A stretch of 15,846 nucleotides of DNA, taken from positions 1 to 15,846 of the forward strand of contig DDWS01000005.1 of NCBI GenBank assembly GCA_002347685.1, read 5' to 3'. Source of the DNA: Syntrophaceae bacterium UBA2280. Lineage in GTDB: Bacteria > Desulfobacterota > Syntrophia > Syntrophales > Smithellaceae. Numbering within the stretch: position 1 is the first letter of the stretch; every line of letters begins with the position of its first letter. Positions 7,859 to 14,791 of this stretch are shown here, piece by piece. The position numbers and the translations under genes were made by a program. The notes under the pieces were generated by a model that saw only the letters and a list, made by a program, of their open reading frames with translations, was not told where the DNA came from and searched no databases.

Positions 7859-7888
7859 TTGACAAGTCTATAAGGGTATGATTAGTAA
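7859..7888 (+). promoter_or_regulatory. Candidate promoter of the ATP synthase operon
   Basis: A perfect -35 hexamer TTGACA (7859-7864) is followed after 18 bp by TAGTAA (7883-7888), a moderate -10 match. If used, transcription would start about 155-160 bases before the atpF' start, leaving a long 5' leader. It is the only consensus -35 noticed in the spacer between the shape cluster and the atp genes. Confidence 0.45.
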
Positions 7889-7988
7889 CCACACGTCCTT
7901 ACGGTGAGCTTGAAAAATCAGATGTATGTCTGCAGTTGATCGGCTCTTTAAGTCAGGTGTAATCTTGAGGGTCTTTAACATTATCATC

Positions 7989-8032
7989 GAAGCTCCGGAT
8001 TGCCGTGGGTGATCGATCCCCGGGGGGCTTTC
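7989..8032 (+). other. Imperfect GC-rich hairpin in the atp operon leader
   Basis: GAAGCTCCGG (7989-7998) can pair with CCGGGGGGCTTTC (8020-8032), with a two-base G bulge and one T bulge, around a loop of about 21 bases. It lies about 20 bases before the atpF' start, just upstream of the ribosome-binding site GAGGT (8042-8046). The rest of the 267-bp spacer 7786-8052 has no convincing gene. The structure was read by eye, and its stability was not computed. Confidence 0.3.
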
Positions 8033-8052
8033 AGAAAACAAGAGGTTAGGTT

Positions 8053-8487
8053 GTGGTTACCGTAATTCCTGATTATACGCTGTTGGTCCAAATCGTCACT
8101 TTTCTGCTCCTGGTCGTCGTTCTTAATTTTATTCTGTATAAACCCATACTCTCCATTATTGACCGTCGTAAAAAGCAGCTCGAAGAGCTCGAAAATGAAG
8201 TGGCTCTTTTCCGGGCGTCGGTCGATAAAAAAGTCGCTGAGTATGATGAAAAACTCAAGTATGCCAAGACCAACGCAGCGGATCTTAAAAAAGAAATTAT
8301 CAATGAAGGCGCCGATCAAGCCAAGCAGATCGTCGACGCCGTCCGCAACGAGATCCCCGTGATGACCCAGGAATTTCAGCAGAAGATGGACAAGGAGCTG
8401 GATGTCGCCCGGCAGATTTTACAGGGCCAGTCGCGCAACCTGTCGCTGGAAATCGCTACGAAAGTTCTGGGAAGGAGCGTTCAATGA
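8053..8487 (+). CDS. atpF': F1Fo ATP synthase subunit b' (second b-type stalk subunit)
   Basis: This 144-residue product is a b-type peripheral-stalk subunit. It has one membrane helix at about residues 8-29, a short link containing YKPILSIIDRRKKQLEELENE, and a long charged amphipathic helix to the C-terminus. Paired b and b' genes replace a b homodimer in many bacteria, including deltaproteobacteria and cyanobacteria. The start is GTG 8053, with GAGGTTAGG just upstream. The product has no signal-peptide-like extension, unlike the next gene. It is first in the atp operon, and its last four bases (ATGA) overlap the atpF start. Confidence 0.93.
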   Translation: MVTVIPDYTLLVQIVTFLLLVVVLNFILYKPILSIIDRRKKQLEELENEVALFRASVDKKVAEYDEKLKYAKTNAADLKKEIINEGADQAKQIVDAVRNEIPVMTQEFQQKMDKELDVARQILQGQSRNLSLEIATKVLGRSVQ

Positions 8488-9074
8488 AGTCATTTTTTCA
8501 ATCCCTGCGTTTTTCGGTGCTTCTTTCCTTTTTGTTTGTTTTGCTGACAACCTGTGTTGTATATGCCGCCGGAGAAGGGGGTGGGCACAGCGCCAGCGAC
8601 TGGAAGGATTTTGCCTTTAAGTTGCTCAACTTTGTTGTTTTGCTCGGTGCGTTGATCTGGCTTCTGGCCCCTAAGGTGAAAAAGTTTTTTATCGATCGCC
8701 GCAGCGAGATCAAAGAATCCCTGGAAGGCGCCATTGAACAAAAGGCCGAGGCTGAGAAGCAGTATCGAGAGTATTCGGAAAAAATCGATAAGGCCTCCGC
8801 GGAAATCGACGGCATTTTTGAAATGATCAAGGCGCAGGGTGTCACCGAAAAGCAAAAAATCATCGAAGACGCCAAAAAAGTTGCCGAGAAGATGAAGGAA
8901 GATGCGAAGGCCCGTATTGATCAGGAGCTGAAAAAAGCATCTGTTCAGTTACGCCAGGAAGCCGTGCAGCTCTCCGTTCAAATGGCTGAAGAAATTTTAA
9001 AGCGAAATATTACAGTTCAGGATCATGAAATCATGGTCAAGGAATACATGGACAAGGTGGTGAACAAAAATTGA
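8484..9074 (+). CDS. atpF: F1Fo ATP synthase subunit b
   Basis: Subunit b forms the peripheral stalk that holds F1 still against the rotating c-ring. The 196-residue product is longer than a minimal b subunit (about 156-170). Residues 1-29 look like a cleavable signal peptide (basic start, hydrophobic core, VVYAA), followed by a polar GEGGGHSASD stretch. The usual membrane helix follows at about 44-63 (LNFVVLLGALIWLLAPKVKKFF), and then a long charged helix rich in E, K and Q. The start ATG at 8484 overlaps the atpF' stop as ATGA, and the gene end overlaps the next start as TTGA, both suggesting translational coupling. Confidence 0.95.
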   Translation: MKSFFQSLRFSVLLSFLFVLLTTCVVYAAGEGGGHSASDWKDFAFKLLNFVVLLGALIWLLAPKVKKFFIDRRSEIKESLEGAIEQKAEAEKQYREYSEKIDKASAEIDGIFEMIKAQGVTEKQKIIEDAKKVAEKMKEDAKARIDQELKKASVQLRQEAVQLSVQMAEEILKRNITVQDHEIMVKEYMDKVVNKN

Positions 9075-9613
9075 TCAGCAATATTTCCAAGCGTTACGCC
9101 CGCGCGTTTTTTGAAATTGCCGAAGAGGAAAAGAAGCTGGAGCAGTATTATGGGGAGCTAAGGCAATTTTCGTCAACGGTGGATCAGAACGAGTCATTGC
9201 GTGATTTTCTGGCCAATCCGGTTTTCGAGCAGGAAGGCAAGAAAAAAGTGCTCGAGCAGGTTATTGCCAAAATGCAGCTTTCCGCCATGACAGTGAACTT
9301 TCTGAAGCTGCTGGTTGATAAAAAGAGAATTGACGTCCTGTCTGATATCGAAGCCTGCTACCGGCAACTGATGGATGAGTCGCTGCGCAAGGTTCAGGTG
9401 AACCTGAAAACGGCTTTTCCGCTTTCTCGGGAAACCCAGGACTATATCAATGCCAGCCTGGAAAAGGTTACCGGCAAAACAATTGAAATGACGGTTGAAA
9501 ATGACGCCAGCCTGATGGGTGGCATTGTGATTGGCGTCGGCGATACCCTTTACGACGGCAGCATCAAGAATCAACTGAATAATATGATGAATCTCTTAGG
9601 GGAGGCAAGATAA
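9071..9613 (+). CDS. atpH: F1Fo ATP synthase subunit delta
   Basis: The delta subunit joins the top of F1 to the peripheral stalk. The 180-residue length is normal. The N-terminus ISNISKRYARAFFEIAEE matches the helical N-terminal domain, the middle has the typical NFLKLLVDKKR at about residues 76-86, and the C-terminal part carries the conserved LMGGIVIGVGDTLYDGSIKNQLNNM at about 148-172. The start is TTG 9071, overlapping the atpF stop (TTGA). AAGGTGGTG lies just upstream inside atpF. The stop is three bases before the atpA start. Confidence 0.96.
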   Translation: MISNISKRYARAFFEIAEEEKKLEQYYGELRQFSSTVDQNESLRDFLANPVFEQEGKKKVLEQVIAKMQLSAMTVNFLKLLVDKKRIDVLSDIEACYRQLMDESLRKVQVNLKTAFPLSRETQDYINASLEKVTGKTIEMTVENDASLMGGIVIGVGDTLYDGSIKNQLNNMMNLLGEAR

Positions 9614-9616
9614 GGC

Positions 9617-11131
9617 ATGGAAACGATTAAAGCGGAAGAAATCAGTCAAATTATTTCTGATCAAATTAAAAGCTACGAAAAAAAGCTGGATATAAGTGAG
9701 ACAGGAACGGTCTTATCCGTCGGCGACGGTATTGCGCGCGTATATGGCGTCCAGAACGCGATGGCCATGGAGCTGCTGGAATTTCCCGGCGGCATCCTCG
9801 GCATGGTGCTCAACCTGGAAGCCGACAACGTGGGTGTGGCCGTTCTGGGAGCCGTCACTCACATTAAAGAAGGCGACATTGTCAAGAGAACCGGCAAAAT
9901 TGCTCAGGTTCCTGTTGGGGAGGCCCTGCTGGGCCGCATCATTGATGCCACCGGTCAGCCTCTTGACGGCAAGGGACCGATTGAAACGACCGAATTCCGC
10001 CGCATCGAAATGGTTGCCCCCGGCGTGATTCAGCGTCAGCCGGTTAATGAACCGATGTATACCGGTCTTAAAGCGATTGACGCGATGACTCCGATCGGGC
10101 GCGGTCAGCGGGAACTCGTCATTGGTGACCGTCAGATCGGCAAAACCGCGATTTGCGTCGATGCGATCATCCGTCAGAAAGACACCGGTGTGAAGTGTAT
10201 CTATGTTGCCATCGGCCAGAAAAAGTCGACCGTGGCGCAGGTTGTGGAAAAACTCAAACAGCATGACGCTTTGTCTTATACCTGTGTGGTGGCCGGCTGC
10301 GCGTCTGATCCTGCAACCCTCCAGTACATTGCCCCTTATGCGGGATGCAGCATCGGTGAGTACTTCCGTGACCGCGGTCAGGATGCCTTGATTGTTTACG
10401 ATGATTTGTCCAAGCAGGCGGTTGCCTACCGTCAGATTTCACTTCTGCTGCGCCGTCCGCCCGGACGCGAAGCCTTCCCCGGCGACATTTTCTATAACCA
10501 TTCGCGCTTGCTCGAACGTGCGGCCCGCGTGAGTGAAGACTTGGGCAGCGGTTCCCTGACAGCGCTGCCGGTGATTGAAACACAGGCCGGCGACGTGTCG
10601 GCCTACATCCCCACCAACGTTATTTCGATTACGGACGGTCAGGTTTACCTCGAACCCAGCTTGTTCTTCTCCGGTGTGCGTCCCGCAATTAACGTCGGTC
10701 TTTCCGTCTCCCGCGTCGGTGGCGCAGCCCAGGTGAAAGCGATGAAACAGGTTGCCGGTACCCTGAAGCTTGATCTGGCCCAGTATCGTGAACTGGCTGC
10801 TTTTGCGCAGTTCGGTTCGGATTTGGATAAATCGACGCAAGCCCAGCTTGATCGCGGGGTGCGTCTGGTGGAATTGCTCAAACAGCCGCAGTTCCATCCT
10901 ATGTCGCTCGGTCAGGAAATCGTGGTTTTGTTTGCAGGTACCCGCGGCTTTATTGATAAATATGCAGTGGAAAAGGTCCTCGTGTATGAGCGGCAGCTTT
11001 TGAGCTTTGTGGAAAGCAAATATCCGGATATTTTGAAGGAAATTGAAGATAAGAAGATCATTTCTCCTGAGCTGGAAAAGAAAATGAAGGATGTTATGAC
11101 GGAATTTGATTCTGTCTTTGTAGCGGATTAG
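9617..11131 (+). CDS. atpA: F1Fo ATP synthase subunit alpha
   Basis: The alpha subunit alternates with beta in the F1 hexamer and carries the non-catalytic nucleotide sites and the arginine finger. The length of 504 residues is normal. The P-loop is GDRQIGKT at residues 170-177, with K176 and T177 present. The position after Gln is Ile where many alphas have Thr. The arginine finger lies in SVSRVGGAAQ (R366). The N-terminal barrel has the usual GTVLSVGDGIARVYG at about 30-44. A GGAGG stretch (9601-9605) is 11 bases before ATG 9617, and the closer AAGG may also help. The gene follows atpH by three bases. A 91-bp gap with a hairpin follows before atpG. Confidence 0.98.
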   Translation: METIKAEEISQIISDQIKSYEKKLDISETGTVLSVGDGIARVYGVQNAMAMELLEFPGGILGMVLNLEADNVGVAVLGAVTHIKEGDIVKRTGKIAQVPVGEALLGRIIDATGQPLDGKGPIETTEFRRIEMVAPGVIQRQPVNEPMYTGLKAIDAMTPIGRGQRELVIGDRQIGKTAICVDAIIRQKDTGVKCIYVAIGQKKSTVAQVVEKLKQHDALSYTCVVAGCASDPATLQYIAPYAGCSIGEYFRDRGQDALIVYDDLSKQAVAYRQISLLLRRPPGREAFPGDIFYNHSRLLERAARVSEDLGSGSLTALPVIETQAGDVSAYIPTNVISITDGQVYLEPSLFFSGVRPAINVGLSVSRVGGAAQVKAMKQVAGTLKLDLAQYRELAAFAQFGSDLDKSTQAQLDRGVRLVELLKQPQFHPMSLGQEIVVLFAGTRGFIDKYAVEKVLVYERQLLSFVESKYPDILKEIEDKKIISPELEKKMKDVMTEFDSVFVAD

Positions 11132-11150
11132 AAGCATTTGGCAAGTGCCC

Positions 11151-11180
11151 CGTTTCCGAAAGGGTCCATGGTCGGAAGCG
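11151..11180 (+). other. Intercistronic hairpin between atpA and atpG
   Basis: CGTTTCCGA (11151-11159) pairs with TCGGAAGCG (11172-11180) as a 9-bp stem with one G-T wobble, around a 12-base loop that itself contains CCATGG. It lies 19 bases after the atpA stop and about 40 bases before the atpG start. No T run follows, so it is not a typical terminator. A role in mRNA stability or processing is possible but only inferred. Confidence 0.5.
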
Positions 11181-11222
11181 TTGGAATAAAGTTGCTCATT
11201 AACAGTTTGAGGGGAGTTTTCA

Positions 11223-12098
11223 GTGGCCTCGCTTAAGGACATAAAAAGACAAGTAGGCGCCGTTCAAAAAACGAAGCAGATTACACGCGCCATGAATATG
11301 GTTGCCGCCTCGAAGTTTAAATCAGCGCAATCAAAGATGGAGAATTTCCGTCCCTACGCAGGAAAATTCATGGATGTGCTGAATTCTGTGGCGCAGCGCG
11401 TGGAAAGTGCGGCGCATCCTCTTCTGGCCGTACGTGAGCCCAAGAAGATCCGGGTGATCTGTATGACCTCCGACCGGGGACTTTGCGGCGGGTTTAACAC
11501 CAACCTGATCAAAGCCACTGAGCGGTTTATGCGCGACAAGAGCAAAGACGGCAAAGACATCGCGCTGATTAGCGTGGGTCGGAAGGGCCGGGATTACTTC
11601 CGTAAGAAAGCCAATATTGTCAGCCAGAAAGTGGACATGTTGAATAAATTTGACATGACCCTGGCGTCTGAAATCGGCGATGAGGCCATCTTGCCCTTCA
11701 TCAAGGCAGAATATGATGAACTTTATCTGATCTATAACCAGTTTGTAAATGTTTCTATCCAAAAACCGACCGTCGTCCGATTGTTTCCGCTGCCTTCCGT
11801 CGGCCAGGAAAGCGACGGGGATGCAGACGCGAGAGCGGATTACGCTTATGAGCCGTCGGGAGAAATACTGCTCCAGAAGCTTCTGCCCATGTATGTTCAC
11901 GTTCTGGTTTACCGTGCTCTGCTGGAAACGTCCGCCGGTGAAAACGGCGCGCGGATGGCGGCGATGGACAACGCCACCAACAATTGTGAAGACCTGATCC
12001 GATCGTTGACATTAAAGATGAACAAGGCAAGGCAGGCGGCTATTACTGCGGAACTGATGGACATTGTCGGCGGTACGGAAGCGCTGTCCAAAGGATAG
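11223..12098 (+). CDS. atpG: F1Fo ATP synthase subunit gamma
   Basis: Gamma is the central rotor shaft that turns inside the alpha3beta3 hexamer. The 291-residue product has both diagnostic ends. The N-terminal helix is SLKDIKRQVGAVQKTKQITRAMNMVAASK at about residues 3-31. The C-terminal helix includes MAAMDNATNNCEDLI and KARQAAITAELMDIVGGTEAL. The middle contains the CMTSDRGLCGGFN segment typical of the alpha/beta domain. The start is GTG 11223 with GAGGGGAG about seven bases upstream. It is 64 bp from atpD, and that gap shows only the atpD ribosome-binding site. Confidence 0.97.
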   Translation: MASLKDIKRQVGAVQKTKQITRAMNMVAASKFKSAQSKMENFRPYAGKFMDVLNSVAQRVESAAHPLLAVREPKKIRVICMTSDRGLCGGFNTNLIKATERFMRDKSKDGKDIALISVGRKGRDYFRKKANIVSQKVDMLNKFDMTLASEIGDEAILPFIKAEYDELYLIYNQFVNVSIQKPTVVRLFPLPSVGQESDGDADARADYAYEPSGEILLQKLLPMYVHVLVYRALLETSAGENGARMAAMDNATNNCEDLIRSLTLKMNKARQAAITAELMDIVGGTEALSKG

Positions 12099-12162
12099 TT
12101 TTTCTGCGGCCGTGTGTCGCATGTAAAGCAATATTAATACGACTATTGGCAAGGAGATAGTT

Positions 12163-13569
12163 ATGAATATCGGAAAGATTGTTCAAGTGATTGGCCCGGT
12201 TGTTGACGTGGCCTTTGAAGAAGGAAACCTACCCGGCATTTTAAATGCACTCACCATTTCCAATGCGGCCATCAATGACGAGGAAGATAATCTGGTTATT
12301 GAAGTTGCCCAGCATCTCGGCGACAATGTCGTTCGTTGCATATCCATGGACATTACCGACGGCCTGGTCCGCGGGATGAAAGTGAAAGACACAGGCGCGC
12401 CCATCACGGTGCCCGTCGGCAAAGAATGTCTCGGCAGAATTTTGAACGTAGTCGGCCGTCCCGTGGACGGTTTGGGACCCATTAACGCAAAAAACAGCAT
12501 GCCCATTCACCGTGAATCCCCCAGCTTTCTTGAGCAGGATACATCCGTTCACGTTCTTGAGACAGGCGTTAAGGTGATCGACCTTCTCGTTCCCTTCCCC
12601 CGTGGCGGCAAGATGGGCATGTTCGGCGGTGCGGGCGTCGGCAAGACCGTTGTCATGATGGAAATGATCCATAATATCGCCATGCATCACGGCGGGATTT
12701 CCGTATTTGCGGGTGTCGGTGAAAGAACCCGTGAAGGAAACGATCTGTATCGCGAAATGAAGGAGTCCGGCGTTATCAAGCAGGCCGCCCTGATTTACGG
12801 ACAGATGACGGAACCCCCCGGAGCCAGAGCCAGAGTCGCGCTGACCGGGTTGGCAGCCGCCGAGTACTTCCGCGATGTGGAAGGCCAGGATGTGCTCTTG
12901 TTCGTCGACAATATTTTCCGTTTCACACAGGCAGGTTCCGAAGTGTCCGCACTTCTCGGACGCATGCCTTCGGCGGTTGGTTACCAGCCGACACTTGCCA
13001 CGGATTTGGGCGAACTTCAGGAACGCATCACTTCAACAACCAAAGGGTCCATTACAGCCGTTCAATGTGTTTACGTGCCTGCGGACGATTTGACCGACCC
13101 GGCGCCTGCGACCACCTTCGCGCATCTTGACGGAACCGTCGTGTTGTCCCGTCCGATTGCCGAGTTGGGGATTTATCCTGCGGTGGATCCACTGGATTCA
13201 ACCTCTCGTATTCTCGACCCGAACGTTCTGGGTGAAGAGCATTACTCCGTGGCCCGTCAGGTGCAGGTGACACTACAGAAATATAAAGACTTGCAGGACA
13301 TTATCGCGATTCTGGGTATGGACGAACTTTCCGAAGCTGACAAGCTCACCGTCGGCCGGGCCAGAAAGATTCAGAGATTCCTGTCTCAGCCGTTCTTCGT
13401 CGCCGCCCAGTTTACAGGCACGGAGGGCAAGTTTGTTTCCGTCGCGGACACCGTGAGAGGCTTCAGGGAGATTCTGGAAGGCAAGCACGATGATTTGCCC
13501 GAGCAGGCGTTCTGGATGGTTGGCGGAATAGAAGAAGCAGTTGAAAAAGGGCAGAAGTTGTCTCAGTAA
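12163..13569 (+). CDS. atpD: F1Fo ATP synthase subunit beta (catalytic)
   Basis: Beta carries the catalytic sites that make or split ATP. The length of 468 residues is normal. Walker A is GGAGVGKT at residues 155-162 (K161, T162), the catalytic glutamate is E187 in GVGERTREGNDL, Walker B lies in VLLFVDNIFRFTQAGSEVSALLGRMPSAVGYQPTLA, and the DELSEAD motif, which matches the usual DELSEED except at one position, is near the C-terminus. The sequence reads MTEPPGARAR where many have MNEPPGxRxR. An AAGGAGATAG ribosome-binding site immediately precedes ATG 12163. Twelve bases separate its stop from atpC. Confidence 0.98.
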   Translation: MNIGKIVQVIGPVVDVAFEEGNLPGILNALTISNAAINDEEDNLVIEVAQHLGDNVVRCISMDITDGLVRGMKVKDTGAPITVPVGKECLGRILNVVGRPVDGLGPINAKNSMPIHRESPSFLEQDTSVHVLETGVKVIDLLVPFPRGGKMGMFGGAGVGKTVVMMEMIHNIAMHHGGISVFAGVGERTREGNDLYREMKESGVIKQAALIYGQMTEPPGARARVALTGLAAAEYFRDVEGQDVLLFVDNIFRFTQAGSEVSALLGRMPSAVGYQPTLATDLGELQERITSTTKGSITAVQCVYVPADDLTDPAPATTFAHLDGTVVLSRPIAELGIYPAVDPLDSTSRILDPNVLGEEHYSVARQVQVTLQKYKDLQDIIAILGMDELSEADKLTVGRARKIQRFLSQPFFVAAQFTGTEGKFVSVADTVRGFREILEGKHDDLPEQAFWMVGGIEEAVEKGQKLSQ

Positions 13570-13581
13570 GAGAGGTAGTCA

Positions 13582-14004
13582 ATGTCGGACGAATTGATAC
13601 TCGAAGTTGTAACGCCGGAAAAGATGGTTTTCTCCGGTAAAATTGAAGAAGTTGTCATCCCAGGTACAGAGGGCGAGTTCGGCGTTTTGAGGGGTCATGA
13701 ACCTTTCTTGACCTCCGTGGATATTGGCGAACTTCATTTTAGCTCTGCTGACGGCAGTAAAAAATCATATTATGCCATCAATAATGGATACGCCGAAGTG
13801 ACGGCCGGTAAAGTAACGGTGCTCATCGAAACGGCCGAAAGATCCGACGCCATTGACAAAGACCGTGCGGAAAAAGCCAAGGAAAAAGCAGAAGCGGCTT
13901 TGTCGCAGTTGGCCAAGGAACATGACGACTACGAAAAAATGCGTCTTGCGCTGATTCGTGCGATTACACGCATCAGCGTGGCGGAAAAATCATCCCTCAA
14001 TTAA
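13582..14004 (+). CDS. atpC: F1Fo ATP synthase subunit epsilon
   Basis: Epsilon sits on the rotor and can block ATP hydrolysis through its C-terminal helices. The 140-residue product has the N-terminal beta-sandwich (VVTPEKMVFSGKIEEVVIPGTEGEFGVLRGHEPF at about 9-42) and the C-terminal two-helix part. IDKDRA at residues 91-96 fits the I/L-D-x-x-R-A pattern linked to ATP binding in other epsilon subunits, so nucleotide-sensitive inhibition is possible here, but this is inferred from the motif. An AGAGAGGTAG ribosome-binding site precedes ATG 13582. It is the last gene of the operon, with a strong terminator about 20 bases after the stop. Confidence 0.96.
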   Translation: MSDELILEVVTPEKMVFSGKIEEVVIPGTEGEFGVLRGHEPFLTSVDIGELHFSSADGSKKSYYAINNGYAEVTAGKVTVLIETAERSDAIDKDRAEKAKEKAEAALSQLAKEHDDYEKMRLALIRAITRISVAEKSSLN

Positions 14005-14022
14005 ATCATTCCATCCCGGGAT

Positions 14023-14054
14023 AAAAAAGGCAGCCCCGAAAGGCTGCCTTTTTT
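14023..14054. terminator. Bidirectional rho-independent terminator between atpC and greA
   Basis: GGCAGCC (14029-14035) pairs with GGCTGCC (14042-14048) around a six-base loop. It is flanked by A6 on the left and T6 on the right, so the stem can extend to 13 bp and has a T run on either strand. It lies between two converging genes, ending the atp operon on the plus strand and greA on the minus strand. Confidence 0.95.
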
Positions 14055-14080
14055 GTTGCTGCTCCATCACAAATTCTGCT

Positions 14081-14560
14081 TTATTCGGATGTAATGTCGA
14101 TAATCTGAAATTGTCGGGTACCGCCAGGTGTTGTTACAGTGATTTCGCTGTCGATTTTTTTCCCGATCAATGCTTTCCCGATCGGGGACGTTACGGAGAT
14201 TTTATTTTCGTTGATGTCCGACTCAAAGGGGCCGACCAGCTGGTATTTGATTTCTTCCCCACTGTCGCTGTTAATATCGGCAATGGTCACGAAGCAACCG
14301 AAAATTACTTTTTCTCCGATGATGTTTTTTGTATTCACGATGTTGCAGGAGGCAAGATTGTTTTCAATCTCCTGGACCTTGCCGTACAGATAGGACTGCC
14401 TTTCCTTGGCGGCGGAATACTCCGCATTTTCGGACAGATCACCGTGGCCGCGTGCGATTTCAATATCCCGTACATTTTCGGGAATGGAAGTATTTTTCAG
14501 TGCATCCAATTCCTTTTTTAATTTGTCAAAGCCTTCTTTAGTGATGGGTATCTTATCCAT
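14081..14560 (-). CDS. greA: Transcription elongation factor GreA
   Basis: GreA enters the RNA polymerase secondary channel and stimulates cleavage of backtracked RNA. The 159-residue length is standard. Residues 1-75 form the coiled-coil domain (IPITKEGFDKLKKEL near the start, and ARGHGDLSENAEYSAAKERQ at about 36-55). The acidic tip residues D41 and E44 in GDLSENAEY are at the positions used by family members. The C-terminal FKBP-like domain includes SPIGKALIGKKIDSEITVTTPGG. The minus-strand start at 14560 has GGAGTG about six bases upstream. The gene faces atpC and shares its terminator, and it is divergent from moaA. Confidence 0.97.
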   Translation of the reverse strand: MDKIPITKEGFDKLKKELDALKNTSIPENVRDIEIARGHGDLSENAEYSAAKERQSYLYGKVQEIENNLASCNIVNTKNIIGEKVIFGCFVTIADINSDSGEEIKYQLVGPFESDINENKISVTSPIGKALIGKKIDSEITVTTPGGTRQFQIIDITSE

Positions 14561-14637
14561 TGGTCACTCCGGGGTATTTACCTTGCTCTGACGTGATTTT
14601 CGTTGTTCATCAACAGGCAGGAATATTGTGTAATTTC

Positions 14638-14666
14638 TGTTTAATAGAGAAATATCGTCCTGTCAA
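14638..14666 (-). promoter_or_regulatory. Candidate greA promoter
   Basis: On the minus strand, a perfect TTGACA (14661-14666) is followed after exactly 17 bp by TAAACA (14638-14643). The site lies about 80 bp upstream of the greA start codon. The -35 hexamer overlaps the repeat-rich segment 14656-14708, so a factor binding there could affect this promoter. Confidence 0.6.
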
Positions 14667-14708
14667 GTAAACATTTACCGCGTTTCTGCCGGTTGAGTAA
14701 ACAGGACG
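14656..14708. repeat. Direct and inverted repeats in the greA/moaA divergent region
   Basis: CGTCCTGT (14656-14663) and ACAGGACG (14701-14708) form a perfect 8-bp inverted repeat. Inside it, AGTAAACA occurs twice in direct orientation (14666-14673 and 14696-14703), exactly 30 bp apart, and GTAAA-CA-TTTAC (14667-14678) is a small inverted repeat. They flank and overlap the -35 of the candidate greA promoter. This looks like an operator region, with the regulator unknown. Confidence 0.4.
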
Positions 14709-14726
14709 GTACATCACAGACGCACG

Positions 14727-14755
14727 TTGTTTTGTTGGATCGTTTATGCTATTGA
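14727..14755 (+). promoter_or_regulatory. Candidate moaA promoter
   Basis: TTGTTT (14727-14732) and TATTGA (14750-14755) are separated by 17 bp and lie about 37 bp upstream of the moaA start. Both hexamers are imperfect. If this promoter is right, the leader is only about 30 bases, too short for a molybdenum-cofactor riboswitch. Confidence 0.35.
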
Positions 14756-14791
14756 ACACCGGTCAGAAAAGAGAAGGGCTGTTTTTAAGCA

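Noticed and set aside
7926..8012. 28-codon open frame in the atp leader, a possible leader peptide
   Set aside because: It has no good ribosome-binding site and no run of regulatory codons. Kept only as a note in the leader finding.
10439..11242. 267-codon open frame on the minus strand
   Set aside because: It is antisense to atpA, with composition explained by the alpha-subunit codons; no ribosome-binding site or family resemblance was seen.
12135..12144. TAATACGACT, resembling the start of a phage T7 promoter
   Set aside because: Only ten bases match, the essential downstream part is absent, and the stretch lies inside the atp operon just before the atpD ribosome-binding site. It is a chance match.
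13958..14521. 187-codon open frame on the plus strand opposite greA
   Set aside because: It runs through the atpC-greA terminator and then antisense to greA, so it is very unlikely to be a gene.
14700..14791. Possible molybdenum-cofactor riboswitch upstream of moaA
   Set aside because: No recognisable multi-stem structure was seen, and the likely promoter leaves only about 30 bases of leader.
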